Positions 24,301 to 35,150 of a stretch of DNA of 64,000 nt are shown piece after piece. Numbering within the stretch: the first letter of the stretch is position 1; the number at the start of each line of letters is the position of its first letter. This DNA comes from Oxytricha trifallax. Taxonomy: Eukaryota > Ciliophora > Spirotrichea > Sporadotrichida > Oxytrichidae. A program made the position numbers and the translations under genes. The stretch is from positions 1 to 64,000 of the forward strand of contig ARYC01000218.1 of the NCBI GenBank assembly GCA_000711775.1, written 5' to 3'. The notes below the pieces were generated by a model. It ran no database searches and had not been told where the DNA came from. It saw nothing but the letters and a program-made list of their open reading frames with translations.

Positions 24301-26978
24301 GAATAAGCTCACAAAAAAAGTTAATCTATTTCACCTGAAGATTAAAAGAAGCAAGGTTTATTACTAAGCTAGACATGCATCTCGGAGCTTAAGAAGCATG
24401 ATTACCTCTCTAATAAGAATTGTTTCATAACTTTTAAAACCTGGAACTGGTATATTCCTAAGAAAAGAGCATGCAAAGGTTCATAGGGGTTAAAATCCTA
24501 TACGTGTTCATTAAGTGAGAAAGAGACTCTGTAAAATTGTTTAAAGGGCAGATGAATATAGATGCTATAACTGGCACTAAGAGAAGAAATATGGGCCCAA
24601 GCAAGCCATAAGCGAAAAAAAGATAGAAAACCCAAATCATAATAAGAGCTCATTTAATATGTGATATTTTTCATTCATTTTCATCTAAAGTTTATTTATA
24701 AACATTCATTCTTCCTTCTCTCGCACAAACTGTTGTCTATCTATGCTCACTCTTTTGCAGCTACTCTGAATCTAGTCTACTGTATTTTCAGGCAAGTCAT
24801 GTATTAGGTGATACAGCAGCAGTTTCTTTTGGTGAGTCTTGATTTAACTCCAATAAAATTTTATTCCATTAAACTGTGGACTATAGAGAACGTTATTTAC
24901 AGGAGTTAAGTTTAACTCTTTATAAGCTTTCTTTGAATCCTTAGACCTCTTGACTGATAAGTTATTAACAAATAAAATTAACTTTTAGTCGTTGTATTTA
25001 TCTCTTAGCTTGTTTAAGAACTCAATATATTGTACTAGCTAAATTAGAGCGAGGATGAATGCATAGCCTTCTAAGCCTGAATCATCGCTAATAACAGCTA
25101 AAATTGCATGGGTAACAGCCTTTACATTTTAGTCATAAATTTTATATCATCATAATTCTTGTACCAAGACTTTTAATAAAGGTATTGAAGGTTAACAGGG
25201 CTTCATCAGCGTGTATGAACTTAATGTTATTATTAATAGCCCTCTGCATTTAATAATATATATAGTTTAAATTATTACTATAAAATGGCACTGTAAATAA
25301 ATCAAATCATCAATCACTCTCCTCACTCTATTGACAGTCTTGAAAGTAATACCATTTCTTCTATAAATTTTGGCTATAGTTTAAGGAGAGATTCGCATAT
25401 CAGGATACTTGCGATGAAACACTACAGCTCGCTAGTCTATCGTAAAGTATGCTCAATACTTCAGAGTTTTAGAATCTTAGAGGTAGTCAATATGAGCCTG
25501 AGAGAAACTTTCTTTTCTTGCAGGATGCTTTCATTTGCCTCTATTGAAATGCTAAAAAGCCTGTAAGCATTGATACCTAATATTCCAATGTTATATTTGA
25601 AAATTGATTTTAAATTAGAAATTGATTTATTACATTCCAAAGATGGCTTACTTTATTTGAAAAATATTAAATTTAAACATCAGTTTTTTTACTCAATAAC
25701 TAATACAATAACAATTACTTTTAAAACAAATTATTTAAATTACAATACAACAACAAAACTAACAATAACAAATACAATAACATTATTAACAACAAATCTA
25801 AACCCAATTTTTAAAAAAATAATAGAGATCAGGAAAAACATTAATGCCACTATTTTGGCAATACTCTAGTTCGAAGCTGAGACCAAAATTCTGAAATAAT
25901 TTTGTGTCACCAATAGTAGAAGCGCTAATCCAAATAGCTTTGAAATTGCTGAGTAAGTCAGCACTGGTTTGACTTAGTCTATATTTATACTAGTCTCATA
26001 CCTAAGCTGTACAGTAAATCTAAGTATTTTTGTTTTCATCACAAATAGACCTTAAATTAAGCTAATTTCTATATTTAATTTTGCAAATTGGCTTTATTTT
26101 TCTTCTAACCCCAATAAGACCTAAACTCTTCCCATAGAAATCAAATCACTAAAACATTTAATTAAGGGATAATGTGGTTATATTGGTCTTTAAAATCATA
26201 ATTATAAATAAATTATGATAAATTTAGATAAGACTCTTTTTAAATATATATAATAAAGTAAAATATCATGAAAATAATTCAATAGAGTATCCATTAACAG
26301 AAAAATAACCTTTTTATCAATATTAATATGTCATGTTTGTTTTCCCACATATTATTTCTAATGTTGGAAATATAATTTTTTTTGCATACAATTTTTTAGA
26401 ATGTTAATATTTATGAGCCAGAGGTAACTTCCTCTAAAGTAGATGTTTTTTACCTTGAATATTTGATCGATTAAGTCTAAGAAACAAATGAGAAATATCA
26501 TACTGTCGGGATCCCAGCTTTTAATTCTCTAAAGAAATTTAAAGGTACATTTTTATTATAATATTTCTGTGATTTTAAATTTATTTTATTAAAATAAAAT
26601 AATAAATTAAGTAAGATATTATTTAAAGCATTTTGGATCTAGAAAAGAAATTTCCATACAGATTGTTTGTTCAAGTTTATCCCACTAGTATTTGAAAGTA
26701 TAACAAAGGCATCTACTGTAAATCTTAAGTTCTGGATGGTTATACCTTTCAATTTGGAAAATTTAAATTATTAGGAGTTATTCACTAATCTTAAACCTTA
26801 TTGCAACAACATCGTAATTGTTTATGCTTAAGAACCAGAGGTCCATTATAGTCTAGATTTGTTTAAGTTAGATGATTAACATTTAAAATGTTTGGAGAGC
26901 ATTCAGTTTTCAAAGAATTCAACTTGCACTTAAGGTCTAATTAAAATTACACTGCAGGAGTTCTAAGTTAAATAGTGA
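21310..26978 (+). CDS. leucine-rich hypothetical protein split by a TBE
   Basis: Coding blocks on either side of a decayed TBE. Block 1 (about 21310-21575) begins with an acidic run (SSDDDLDEDDDLDQFSDYLD) and then LKSLELSDNLIYPFQ. Block 2 (from 21610) continues LFPLEFGNLETLIIDDKV; these read like leucine-rich repeats. Block 3 (about 26396-26544) includes VFYLEYLIDQVQETNEKYH. A GT-AG intron at 26545-26628 leads to block 4, with VIPFNLENLNYQELFTN, ending at TGA 26976-26978. The start was not found (no ATG before 21310 in frame). Similar LxxLxL proteins, often F-box linked, are common in ciliates. That blocks 1-2 and 3-4 are one gene is inference from order, strand and style. Confidence 0.5.
21576..21609. 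other. IES (34 bp), pointer ACTAT
   Basis: ACTAT at 21571-21575 and 21605-21609, same phase. Joining gives ...FQFKLFPLEFGN... in frame. Confidence 0.7.
22133..23510 (-). pseudogene. TBE 57-kDa zinc-finger/kinase ORF, remnant
   Basis: The last part (22447-22133) reads ELHELGYVHRDLKLEIIMLN, ...VLGTPGYFPI... and GSVQWDVW, parallel to the kinase-like domain of the intact-ended TBE at 34450-34700. The HRDLKPEN core is altered here to HRDLKLEI. The zinc-finger and N-terminal parts (about 22900-23510) are recognisable only by nucleotide similarity. Confidence 0.7.
23950..24400 (+). pseudogene. TBE 22-kDa ORF, remnant
   Basis: Reads EDLYRYISQQIKNATFYQ, LPSIEGTKILFLKTLLCIEK and ELVVYIPTKKRLSDQLPERS, colinear with the TBE ORF at 32384-32922, then loses frame after SFFLAL. 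Confidence 0.75.
24700..25960 (-). pseudogene. TBE transposase, remnant with insertion
   Basis: Nucleotide-level match to the transposase at 31175-32125 over most of its length, but frame-broken and split by an AT-rich insertion near codon 25. At the point equivalent to codon 33 it carries the same in-frame TGA (TGAAAGCATCCTGC) as the other copy. Confidence 0.75.
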
Positions 26979-27503
26979 AAATCTTACAAAGATATACTAA
27001 TTCCATTTATTAATATCAAACTAATTATTAATTATATATTATGATTATATCATTAAGGTATTATTTCATTTATTAAACTTTAAATCGTTGATAACTAAAA
27101 ATATTCTAACAAAAGATATATATAAAATATTGAAAAGCTAAGTTATAAGACTTACTTTATTTTTTAATATTCTTTAAATTAAAATAAAAGCCCTAATATT
27201 TTGGGTAGAAGCTGTTTTATTGAATTAAATTTTTTATTTTGCATTAATAACATAGTAATTTGTTGAAATTACAATGCATATAAAAATTATAAATATAATT
27301 AAATTTATTAATAACCATGAAAGTATAATTATTACTAATTCTATAAATTGTTTACAAAGTAATTATTAAAACCATCGAAGAGAAATCTCATTAAAATCAG
27401 TCAACTTTACTGGAATTGATCCATTATTCCTTATAAAATAACTCATTTGATAAATTTCTTGATAAATAATTAAATTGTCATTTATATACTTTTGATTATG
27501 TTT
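26979..27503. other. AT-rich intergenic DNA
   Basis: Spacer between convergent 3' ends of the leucine-rich gene and the MAPEG gene. No gene seen. Confidence 0.5.
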
Positions 27504-28205
27504 TCAAACTTATTGCTTTCTGAACCTAGAAGGAACAATTTTTCTTAAAAATGAAAGTCTATTTGGTAATCTTAGCAATCCTAAAATACTTAAGCTTGCT
27601 AACACTCCATTAATTGCCATACCCATAACAAGCAATTTTGAAAATTCCTCTGCTGCAAGTGCTTTGTTATGTCCTCTGAAACTTAAATAGCCCTTAATAT
27701 GAAATACTCTTAGGACTATATATAGATAGAGAAGTCCAACTGTAGCTCTTGGAAATCTTAGAAGACCAATGAAAGTATTGCAGTAAACTATTGGCAATTA
27801 TTAGACTAAATTTTCATGGCATCTCTGAGCATTATTTATTTTTACCCAGTCTTTATATGGTAACAAGTCTGCGTAAATGTTATTTCCAATGTCTGGGTAT
27901 CCAAACTTACTAATGCGAGTATTTTCTCCGAAAGCTTCTCTGTGAAATTTACCTAAGACTTAATCCAAAATAGCATAATTACGAGCAAAAGTCTCTTTCC
28001 TTGTTTATGTATTCTTTATTTACAAGTAAAAGCTCATCATAGCTAATGTTGCTGACCCAAATATAGCGTGATAGTAGTAATTATTTAGGTTTAGTGTTGC
28101 AATTGACTCTGATGGCTTTACTCTTGTCAGTGTGTAATATAGCTTAGTGAATCTATTGTAGTATAGATAAGACTTTAGCTTAGAAACCACCCCAAATTAA
28201 CTCAT
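27504..28205 (-). CDS. MAPEG-family membrane protein (microsomal GST-like)
   Basis: An uninterrupted frame of 233 residues from ATG 28205-28203 to TGA 27506-27504, with no intron and no IES. The MAPEG signature is in the second half: NNAQRCHENLVQQLPIVYCN, corresponding to the family's RAHxNxxExxP, followed by GLLRFPRATVGLLYLYIVLR and VFHIKGYL. Four hydrophobic stretches (residues ~50-65, ~135-155, ~160-180, ~200-222) fit the four-helix MAPEG bundle. The family conjugates glutathione or reduces lipid peroxides in ER/outer mitochondrial membranes; specificity here cannot be told. The N-terminal ~100 residues are longer than typical. It lies head-to-head with CFAP52, with 158 bp between the start codons, so the two may share a promoter region. 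Confidence 0.75.
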
Positions 28206-28363
28206 GATTAAATAATTATTATAATTAAGCAGTCATTTTATTTCAATTAACATAGTTGGCTTGAGTAACAATTTGAAAATAAGAATGAATTTATTACGAG
28301 CGAATTTGAAATAAAATCAATTTTTAAGAGGTTTTAGAAGCGATACTAAACAATTAAATAAAA

Positions 28364-31300
28364 ATGGAACAAGAATTAGAACTATCAGCTGTCATTGGAT
28401 TTTAAGGTACAAATTCTTCGCAAACTATTCATTCTTAACTTTTTGAAACTTGTAGGCAAGGTCATAAGTTGACTTCTATTACATCCCGACAACTTTAAAA
28501 TATATCTAATATAAATGAGAATACTTATTACGAAATTATTTGTATTTATAATTAAAATAACAACGAGCATATTATTTATCCTTTGGGAACCACCATCGTG
28601 GTTAGACACATTATCTCCAGATCTCAACAATTTCTCAGGGTAACCTCCATATTTTGAAGATTACCTTTATTATAGGGACACGATAATGATATATTTTAGA
28701 AATAAATTTGAAATGGAAAAATTATTTTGATTTAAATTAGTTAATTACAGTTTACTTTAACTTTACTTATTCAATATGGGATTTGTTTTATTAAAATTTA
28801 AAACTAGCAGGATTTACGATTGGTAATATTCATAATTCCTCCTCTTAAACGACATATATCGACCATATCCTTTTTCAAAGATACTTTAAACAAGCTATTA
28901 AAAATTAAGATCAATTTTAGTTAGTTTTATGGATCGATTAAAAATATTAAAATTCTAAAATTCAGCTAATGTTAAAATTTCTAGCATTATAATACCATAT
29001 TAATAAGAATTCTGAAATTAAACTGGCTCTAAATAATATATAATCAAACTATATGAAATATAACTTAGTTTCATTTTATATCAAAATTATATCAACAATA
29101 TCTGTAATTTCTGTTTCTAATACTGGCAAGTACTTAGCTAGTGGCCAGAAGACTCACATGGGTTTCTAGGTAAGTTTCAAAGATTTCAAGAACCACAACC
29201 GTTTTATGCGAGCTTTCCAATTTAGTTTGGCTGCATTATTTTATTTGAATTATGAAACTAAATATGGAATTCAATTGTACTAACGCTCAACTTTTTATAG
29301 GCTGACATTATCATCTGGGATTTCGACTCACTTCAGATGATTTAAAGACTCAAGTTGCACAAAGTACTGATCCAGTCTCTAGCTTTTTCACATAATGAGA
29401 GGTATTTGGCTTCACTTGGTGGTTAGGACGATAACACACTCGTTATCTGGGATGTAAGAAGAAAGTAAATATTAATAATATAATTTAGATTGCCACTGGT
29501 AAAGCCTTATGTGGAAATCCAGTTGGGACCAACACTGCCAACGCTATCACTTTCTATAATAACTCTGACTCTAAATTGATGACCATTCATAATTACGGAT
29601 TAAGAATATGGACAGCTGATCTTATCAATAAGAAGATTCAATTTTAAGATGTAAACATGGGATCAATTAAGAGAATCTTTACTTGTGTCACCATCGATCC
29701 CTCAGATCAACTAGCCTTCCTCGGAACTAAAACTGGAGATATAGTTGAAGTATCACTTGAAAGAGCTTTGTTCAAGAGAATTGGTCCAGTCAAGAGATTA
29801 TTCTCCCAAGGAATTAATTGCGTGAATTTGCTTTCTAATGGAGATTTGCTGATTGGAGCTGGAGATGGAACCGTTGCAAAAATTGGCTATAAAGACATGC
29901 TCATTAAGTCAGAGGCTAAGGTTATGGGATCTGTCACCTCTATTTCCTTGACTGCCGATTCAACTCATTTCTTTGCAGGTACCTCTAAAGCTACTATTTA
30001 CTGGTGTGATACTGATAATATCAACCCAGAGTTGAGAAATACTTGTCATTACGAAAGAATCAACTCAATCGCTTTTCCTTATGAGTATTCTGAGCTTTTC
30101 GCAACATGCTCTTTGAATGATATTAGAGTATGGAACATGAAGACAAGATAAGAGCTTTTAAGAATCGAAGTTCCAGGTCTTGAGTGTTTCTGTGTTTAGT
30201 TCATGAACGATGGTAAAAGCATTTTAAGTGGTTGGAACGATGGTAAAGTAAGAGCTTTTCTTCCCCAATCAGGTAAACTCTTATATGCTATTAATGATGC
30301 ACATAACCACGGAGTAACTGCACTTGCTCCAACCAACAACTGTCAAAGAGTAGTTTCAGGAGGTATGGAAGGTGAGGTGAGAATCTGGAGAATTGGAAAA
30401 TCAACCTAAGTCATGGAAGCCTCCCTAAAGGAACATAGAGGAAGAGTTGCTGATATTAAAATTAACAAAGCTGACACTCAAGCTGTTAGTGCTAGTTATG
30501 ACGGATCTTGCATTATCTGGGATTTAAAGACTCACACTAGAATTATGTGCTTGTTTGAGTCAACAATGTTCAAGCAAGTTGTCTACCACCCTGATGAATC
30601 TCAACTCTTGACCACTGGTTCAGACAGAAAAATTACCTACTGGGATTGCTTCGATGGTCAAGCAATTCGTATGCTCGATGGCTCTGACACTGGAGAAGTC
30701 AACGCACTTGCCATTACTAAACAAGGAGAGCATATTTAAATTATATTTTAAACTATTAAAATGCATTTCGTATCAGGAGGAGAGGACAAGAAAATAAAGC
30801 TATGGGACTATGATGAAGGTCTTACTTACTACAATGGTCTTGGACATTCAGGAAATATTACAAGAGTAAGAATTATTTAATTATTTAATCCCAAATTTTT
30901 AGATTGCTATTTCACCAGACCAAAGATTTATCGTCAGTGTTGGATCAGAGGGAGCAATCAAAACCCCAAAACCCCTTAGTGAGGTTTATAAGTGCTTTGA
31001 TTTGTAGGGTATAGTTGGGGTCTTATTGGGGTTAGTAGAGAAATTAGGTCAAATTGCAAAATGAGAAATAGAAATTAGCGAAATTTAGGGTCTATTTATG
31101 ATGAGTAATATTTAGATTTACTGCTTAAGCTTAGGTATGGTACAAGTATTAATATAGACTAAGTCAAACCAGTAATGAATTATGCTGCTATAGCAAAGCT
31201 CCTGCGCAAGAGTGCCTCAACAGTTAGGTATCATTGCTTGTTGGCTGTTTAGCATTATAATTCAGGCACTTGAAAGCATCCTGCAAGAAAATAAAAGTTC

Positions 31301-34300
31301 TCACAGCACCATATTGACTACCTCTGCGACTCGAAGACTTTAAAGTATTGGGCACACTTTCCACTAGACTACCGAGCTGTGATGTTTCATCGCAAGTTTC
31401 CTGACATGCGTATCTCTCCTTAAACTATAGCAAACATTTATAGAAGAACTGGTATTACTTTCAAGACTGTCAACAGAGTGAAGAGAGTGATTGATTTTAC
31501 AGTGCCATTTTATAGTAATAATTTAAACTATATATATGATTAAATGCAGAGAGCTATTACTAATAACATCAAGTTCATACACGCTGATGAAGCTGTGTTT
31601 ACCTTCAACACCTTTATTAATAAGTCTTGGTATAAGAAGTATGATAATATAGAAGTCTACGATTAGAAAGTAAAGGTTGCAACTCATGCAATTTTAGCAA
31701 GTATTAGTGAAGACTCTGGCTTAGAAAGTTATGTGATTCATCCTCACTCTATTAAGCGAGAATAGTACATAGAGTTCCTACATAAGCTCAGAGAGAAGTA
31801 TAGCAACCAAGAGATCATCCTGTTTGTTGACAACCTCTCAGTTCATAAGACTAAGGAGTCTAAGAAAGCTTATGAAGAGTTAAACATTACTCCTGTATAC
31901 AATGTTCCTTACAGCCCTTAATTTAATGGAATTGAATTCTACTGGAGTTAAATCAAGACCCACTACAAGAAACTGCTGCTATATCACCTAATGCATGACT
32001 TGCCTATAGATACAGTAGACTTGATTCAAAGCAGCTGTAAGAGAGTGAGCGTAGATAAGACAACAGTTTGTGCGAGAGAAGGAAGAATGAATGTTTATAA
32101 ATAAGTTTTAGATTTAAATGAATGAATAAGTTCACATATTAAACTAACCCATAAAGGGGTTTGGCTTTTCTTTCTTCTCCTCTTCTTATGGCTTGCTTGG
32201 GCCCATATTTCTTCTCATTGTGCCAGCTCCTGCATCTATGTTCATTTCTTCTGGCTTTTAAACATCTTTAATAAAGCCTCTTGCTCACTTCATAAATAGT
32301 CTATGACTTTCTCTCTCTGTGAACCTTCGCATGCTCTTTCATTAGGAATATACCAGTTCCAGGTTTCCCTACAAAGTTATGAATCAAAGCTTACGAGAGA
32401 GGAATGGATGCTTCTTAAGCTCAGCGAGCCAGGTCTCGCTTATTAGTATGCCTTGCTTCTTTTAATCTTCAGGAGAAATAGAGTAGCGTTTTTTGTGAGC
32501 TTCTTCAATGATCTCTCTTAGATAACTCTCTCTTAAAGTGCCAAGAACTCCAAAGAAGAAGCTCCTTTCTGGAAGCTTGTTAGAGAGTTGTTTCTTGGTA
32601 GGAAGATAAACTACCAACTCTTCATCTTTCATCGCATCCTCGTAGAGATTAGTAACTGAAATCTCTGGGTAGTTTGGTATATCTATCAACTTTATTTCAC
32701 TGTTTTTGAAGGCTTTCTTTTCATCGCAGAGTTTAGCTTTTAAGAATGAAATTTTGGTACCTTCCATCGTTGGAAGGAATAAACCCACATAGCATATGAA
32801 TAAGTATATGTCACATGCTTACCATGCTAAGTGAGGTATCGATAAAGATCTTCCTTGCTTCTAAATCTTGAGATCATTTCTTAAGCTTCAACCCTCTTCA
32901 TTGCAGTACTTATAGATTCCATTCTTGTTCCTTCTCTTGTTATTGAATTTCAAATTTTAATATATAGAGTTCTGGATCCTACTGTTAAAAATCTTAGTAT
33001 TAAATATGGGCATCTTATAGGAGGTCAACCTGGTAAGGATACGTGGAGAAAGCTGGCAGAAGCTGTAACAAACTTCAGAGATGGAGCTCCATTTTTATCA
33101 ATGTAGTTCCATTAAATTAGTACTAAATTTGTTTAAATTTGATTAGTACCGATACTAAATTCGTTTAAATTTAACTGGTACCAATTTAATAGTACCAAAA
33201 CTTAATTAGTACCTAGTTTTAATCCAGTGAGGTTTTAATGGAAAAGTTCCAATCTGGTTTAAAACTTAATTGGTACCAGTACCAACCTGAACTTTATCTG
33301 AGTTGGTACCAGAATCAAAATTATTAAGAGTAAAATTACGAAAATTATACTTATAAACTGAGTATAAATATGAAGTCTTAGAGCTTAGATCAAACCATCA
33401 TTAATGCTGTTGCAACTCCTATATAGTCCAGATATAGCTATAGAGGTTTTAAGAGCTTTATAATAGAAATTTAAATTTGAATTTAAACATGGCGGTCAAC
33501 TTAAATCGTAGAGCTGCACTTTTAGGAGCAGGTCAATCAATGCTCAACTTTGGCTCCACTAAAAAGCCTGAAATCATTTATGTTGAGAGGGAGGTAGAGC
33601 TAAGAGCTCTTGAATTTGAAGCAGAGGTTTTTATCATAGAAGTATTAAACCAGAGAGAGCGCAGAGATAGGGGTTTAAACTTAAATTGATTATGTTGAGG
33701 AGCTAAAAGAACAGCAACCAATCGAAAAGATAAAAACATTTTTATGTTAAGACTGTTAGAATCATTTCTCAACAGAACAAAGCTTGAAGAGACACCTTAA
33801 AGAGGTACACTCTGGCAAAGCCAAGATATATTTCAAGCATGAGAAAGTGGATGGAAGGTACTAATGCACAACTTGTAATAAGTCTTATACTCACTCTGCA
33901 AAAGTTAAGAAGCACATGCAAAAGCATCACCTCAGTGAATTCTTGATTTAAGATTAAGAGACACAAAAACTTGTGCCAGCTAAAAGAAAATCAAATACTC
34001 TCGAATCTTAAAGAGAGTTACAGGAGAAGCTCAAGAGACAGAAAAGATAAGAATCGATGAACCAACCTGCAGGCAATACAATTCTAGCATGCTTCCAAGC
34101 AAAAGCTATGAGCATTCCTGCATTGAATGCAATTAATCTAAGTGGTTGTATTGAGAATTACTTGCATATAAGTGTTCCTAACAAAGCAAAGCTTATAGTG
34201 GTTGATGAGTATGCATACAAGGTGTACCCTTTCAGCTATCTCCTTAAGAACGAGCAATACTAAAATGAGTTTGCTAACGAATATATGATTCTTAGAGAGG

Positions 34301-35150
34301 CATAGAGAAAAGATTGCAAGAACTTGCTTAAGCTAGATGGTGTTATTTTAAGCTATGGTTTTATCGCACTGAGACTTAAGAAATATGAAATGACTTTGAA
34401 AGATTATTTATATCATAACAGATACCCAGATGATTTGAATGACATACTATCAGATATGATATAGGGTGTCAAGGAGTTGCATGAACTCGGATATGTTCAT
34501 AGAGATTTGAAACCTGAAAATGTAATGCTGAACCTCTGCCCTTTAGAAGTCGTAGTTATCGATTTCAATAGAGCCTTAAGATAAGAGATAGTAACTTTAG
34601 CAAAGGTTCTTGGCACTCCTGGCTACTTCCCAATAAGAGAGAAGTGGACGAATGGATCAGTTTAGTGGGATGTATGGGCAGTAGCTGCTATAATTTTAGA
34701 GAGTGACATGGAATGCATGTCTTACTATGGTACCAAATAAGAGAAATAATCAATAAGTTTAGCGAGTAAGCATATAAATCAGGACGATATCTGCAAAGAA
34801 ATCAAACAGATTGTAGACATGATAATTGTAAGAGCACCATCATATCCAAGATAATCCTTAGACGATATACTTTAACCACTATAGAGAGTTAGATTCATGA
34901 GATACAATAAAGACAAGCAGATAAAATTTGTTTGAGTTAAATCGCCTAATAATTATTAAATATACTTAAAATTCACATAAAACCTGCACTTTCTCTACTA
35001 ACCCCAATAAGACCCCAACTATACCCTACAAATCAAAGCACTTATAAACCTCACTAAGGGGTTTTGGGGTTTTGAATCTTCATTTGGCACACCCCAGAAA
35101 GAATTCAGCAATCAATGGCTGACAGAGATATGCCTCAACGCCAATAATGA
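28364..35150 (+). CDS. CFAP52: CFAP52 (WDR16), ciliary WD40-repeat protein
   Basis: Axonemal doublet-microtubule inner protein built of two WD40 propellers. Retained segments: 28364-28441, 28476-28493, 28565-28639, 28676-28694, 29102-29169, 29301-29465, 29489-30733, 30767-30865, 30903-30958 and 35078-35150. They sum to 1896 nt, 631 residues (human about 620). The match to human CFAP52 runs end to end: ELELSAVIGF at the start, HIIYPLGTT, ADIIIWD, NDIRVWNMKT, FVSGGEDKKIKLWDYDEG, GHSGNITRIAISPDQRF. Intervals 28640-28675, 29170-29300 and 30866-30902 are GT-AG introns; the others are IESs, the last being a whole TBE. Ends MADRDMPQRQQ, TGA 35148-35150. Confidence 0.95.
28442..28475. other. IES (34 bp), pointer ACTT
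   Basis: ACTT at 28438-28441 and 28472-28475 in matching phase. Removal takes out an in-frame TGA and yields ...IHSQLLLHPDNEH.... Confidence 0.75.
28494..28564. other. IES (71 bp), pointer ACAAC
   Basis: ACAAC at 28489-28493 and 28560-28564, same phase; joins LLLHPDN to EHIIYPLG, matching the human order HPDQEHMIYPLG. Confidence 0.85.
28695..29101. other. IES (407 bp), pointer ATAT
   Basis: ATAT at 28691-28694 and 29098-29101, same phase; joins GHDNDI to SVISVSNTGKYLASG. Interior AT-rich with no gene. Confidence 0.8.
29466..29488. other. IES (23 bp), pointer AG
   Basis: Interval between WDVRRK and IATGKALCGNP. GT-AG splicing at the apparent sites would break the frame, whereas excision between two AG dinucleotides keeps it. 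The minimal pointer makes this one less certain. Confidence 0.55.
30734..30766. other. IES (33 bp), pointer GCAT
   Basis: GCAT at 30730-30733 and 30763-30766, same phase; joins ITKQGEH to FVSGGEDKK, as in human ITQEGVHFVTGG. Confidence 0.85.
30959..31036. repeat. TBE left terminal inverted repeat
   Basis: Two telomeric C4A4 units, then a conserved inner part (gtagggtatagttggggtc) mirrored at 34997-35074. Confidence 0.9.
31175..32125 (+). CDS. TBE 42-kDa transposase (DDE, Tc1/IS630 type)
   Basis: The frame from ATG 31175 to TGA 32123-32125 is 317 codons. The DDE catalytic triad is visible: FIHADEAVFTFNTF (first Asp), ILFVDNLSVHKTK (second Asp), PYSPQFNGIEFYWSQIK (Glu). The N-terminus (IAKLLRKSASTVRYH) is a helix-turn-helix-like DNA-binding segment. 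Codon 33 is TGA, the true stop of this code; translation from the next ATG would still include the catalytic domain. The decayed copy has TGA at the same place. TBE transposases are known to be expressed during macronuclear development and to take part in genome rearrangement. Confidence 0.9.
32384..32922 (-). CDS. TBE 22-kDa ORF
   Basis: ATG 32922-32920 (MESISTAMKRVEAQEM), then RFRSKEDLYRYLTQHGKHV. A one-base difference from copy 2 around 32805 shifts the frame, after which the reading continues LFLPTMEGTKISFLKAKLC, VVYLPTKKQLSNKLPERSFF and AHKKRYSISPED to TGA 32386-32384. Function unknown in all TBEs. It shares a conserved N-terminal pattern with the protein at 1249-2015. Confidence 0.8.
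33370..34935 (+). CDS. TBE 57-kDa zinc-finger and kinase-like protein
   Basis: Two C2H2 fingers: CQDCQNHFSTEQSLKRHLKE followed by VH (33748-33812) and CTTCNKSYTHSAKVKKHMQK followed by HH (about 33870-33932). A protein-kinase-like domain follows (34320-34930) with YVHRDLKPENVMLN, VVVIDFNRALR in place of DFG, and GTPGYFPI. Ends TGA 34933-34935. The N-terminal third (33370-33690) is not in a single frame: MKSQSLDQTII..., then MAVNLNRRAALLGAGQ..., then the finger frame, so this copy is probably impaired there. The DFN in place of DFG suggests a weak or non-catalytic kinase. Confidence 0.85.
34997..35074. repeat. TBE right terminal inverted repeat
   Basis: Inverse of 30959-31036, ending GGGGTTTTGGGGTTTTG directly before the AAT duplication. 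Confidence 0.9.

Larger units (their letters stand above)
21830..26185 (-). mobile_element. decayed TBE transposon (Tc1/mariner-like), copy 2
   Basis: A TBE in the opposite orientation to the one at 30959. The left end (21830) begins CAAAACCCCCTAAATCCCC and continues with the TBE inner repeat tatagggtatagttgg; the right end (about 26110-26185) is a worn version of the inverse. Parts in order: zinc-finger/kinase ORF (minus, 22130-23510), 22-kDa ORF (plus, about 23950-24400), transposase ORF (minus, about 24700-25960). All contain stops or frame changes. An AT-rich insertion of about 300 bp (about 25575-25880) interrupts the transposase N-terminus. It sits in the IES of the leucine-rich gene. 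Confidence 0.85.
30959..35074 (+). mobile_element. TBE transposon, full length (4116 bp), inside CFAP52
   Basis: Telomere-bearing element of the Tc1/mariner superfamily. It begins CAAAACCCCAAAACCCC and ends with the exact inverse, with about 78-bp terminal inverted repeats and AAT target duplications at 30956-30958 and 35075-35077 (TBEs are known to target ANT). It carries the three known TBE genes: transposase (plus), 22-kDa ORF (minus), 57-kDa zinc-finger/kinase ORF (plus). Removing it with one AAT restores CFAP52 exactly (GSEGAI to FIWHTPERI), so here the transposon acts as the IES. Both ends look sharp, hence fairly young, although the ORFs carry a few frame breaks. Confidence 0.97.

Noticed and set aside
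25570-25869. 99-codon plus-strand frame
   Set aside because: It coincides with the AT-rich insertion in the decayed TBE transposase and has Thr/Asn/Ile low complexity; not a gene.
30959-30975. CAAAACCCC repeats as a chromosome end
   Set aside because: They are the known TBE termini, mirrored at 35058-35074 and flanked by AAT duplications within one gene, not a telomere.
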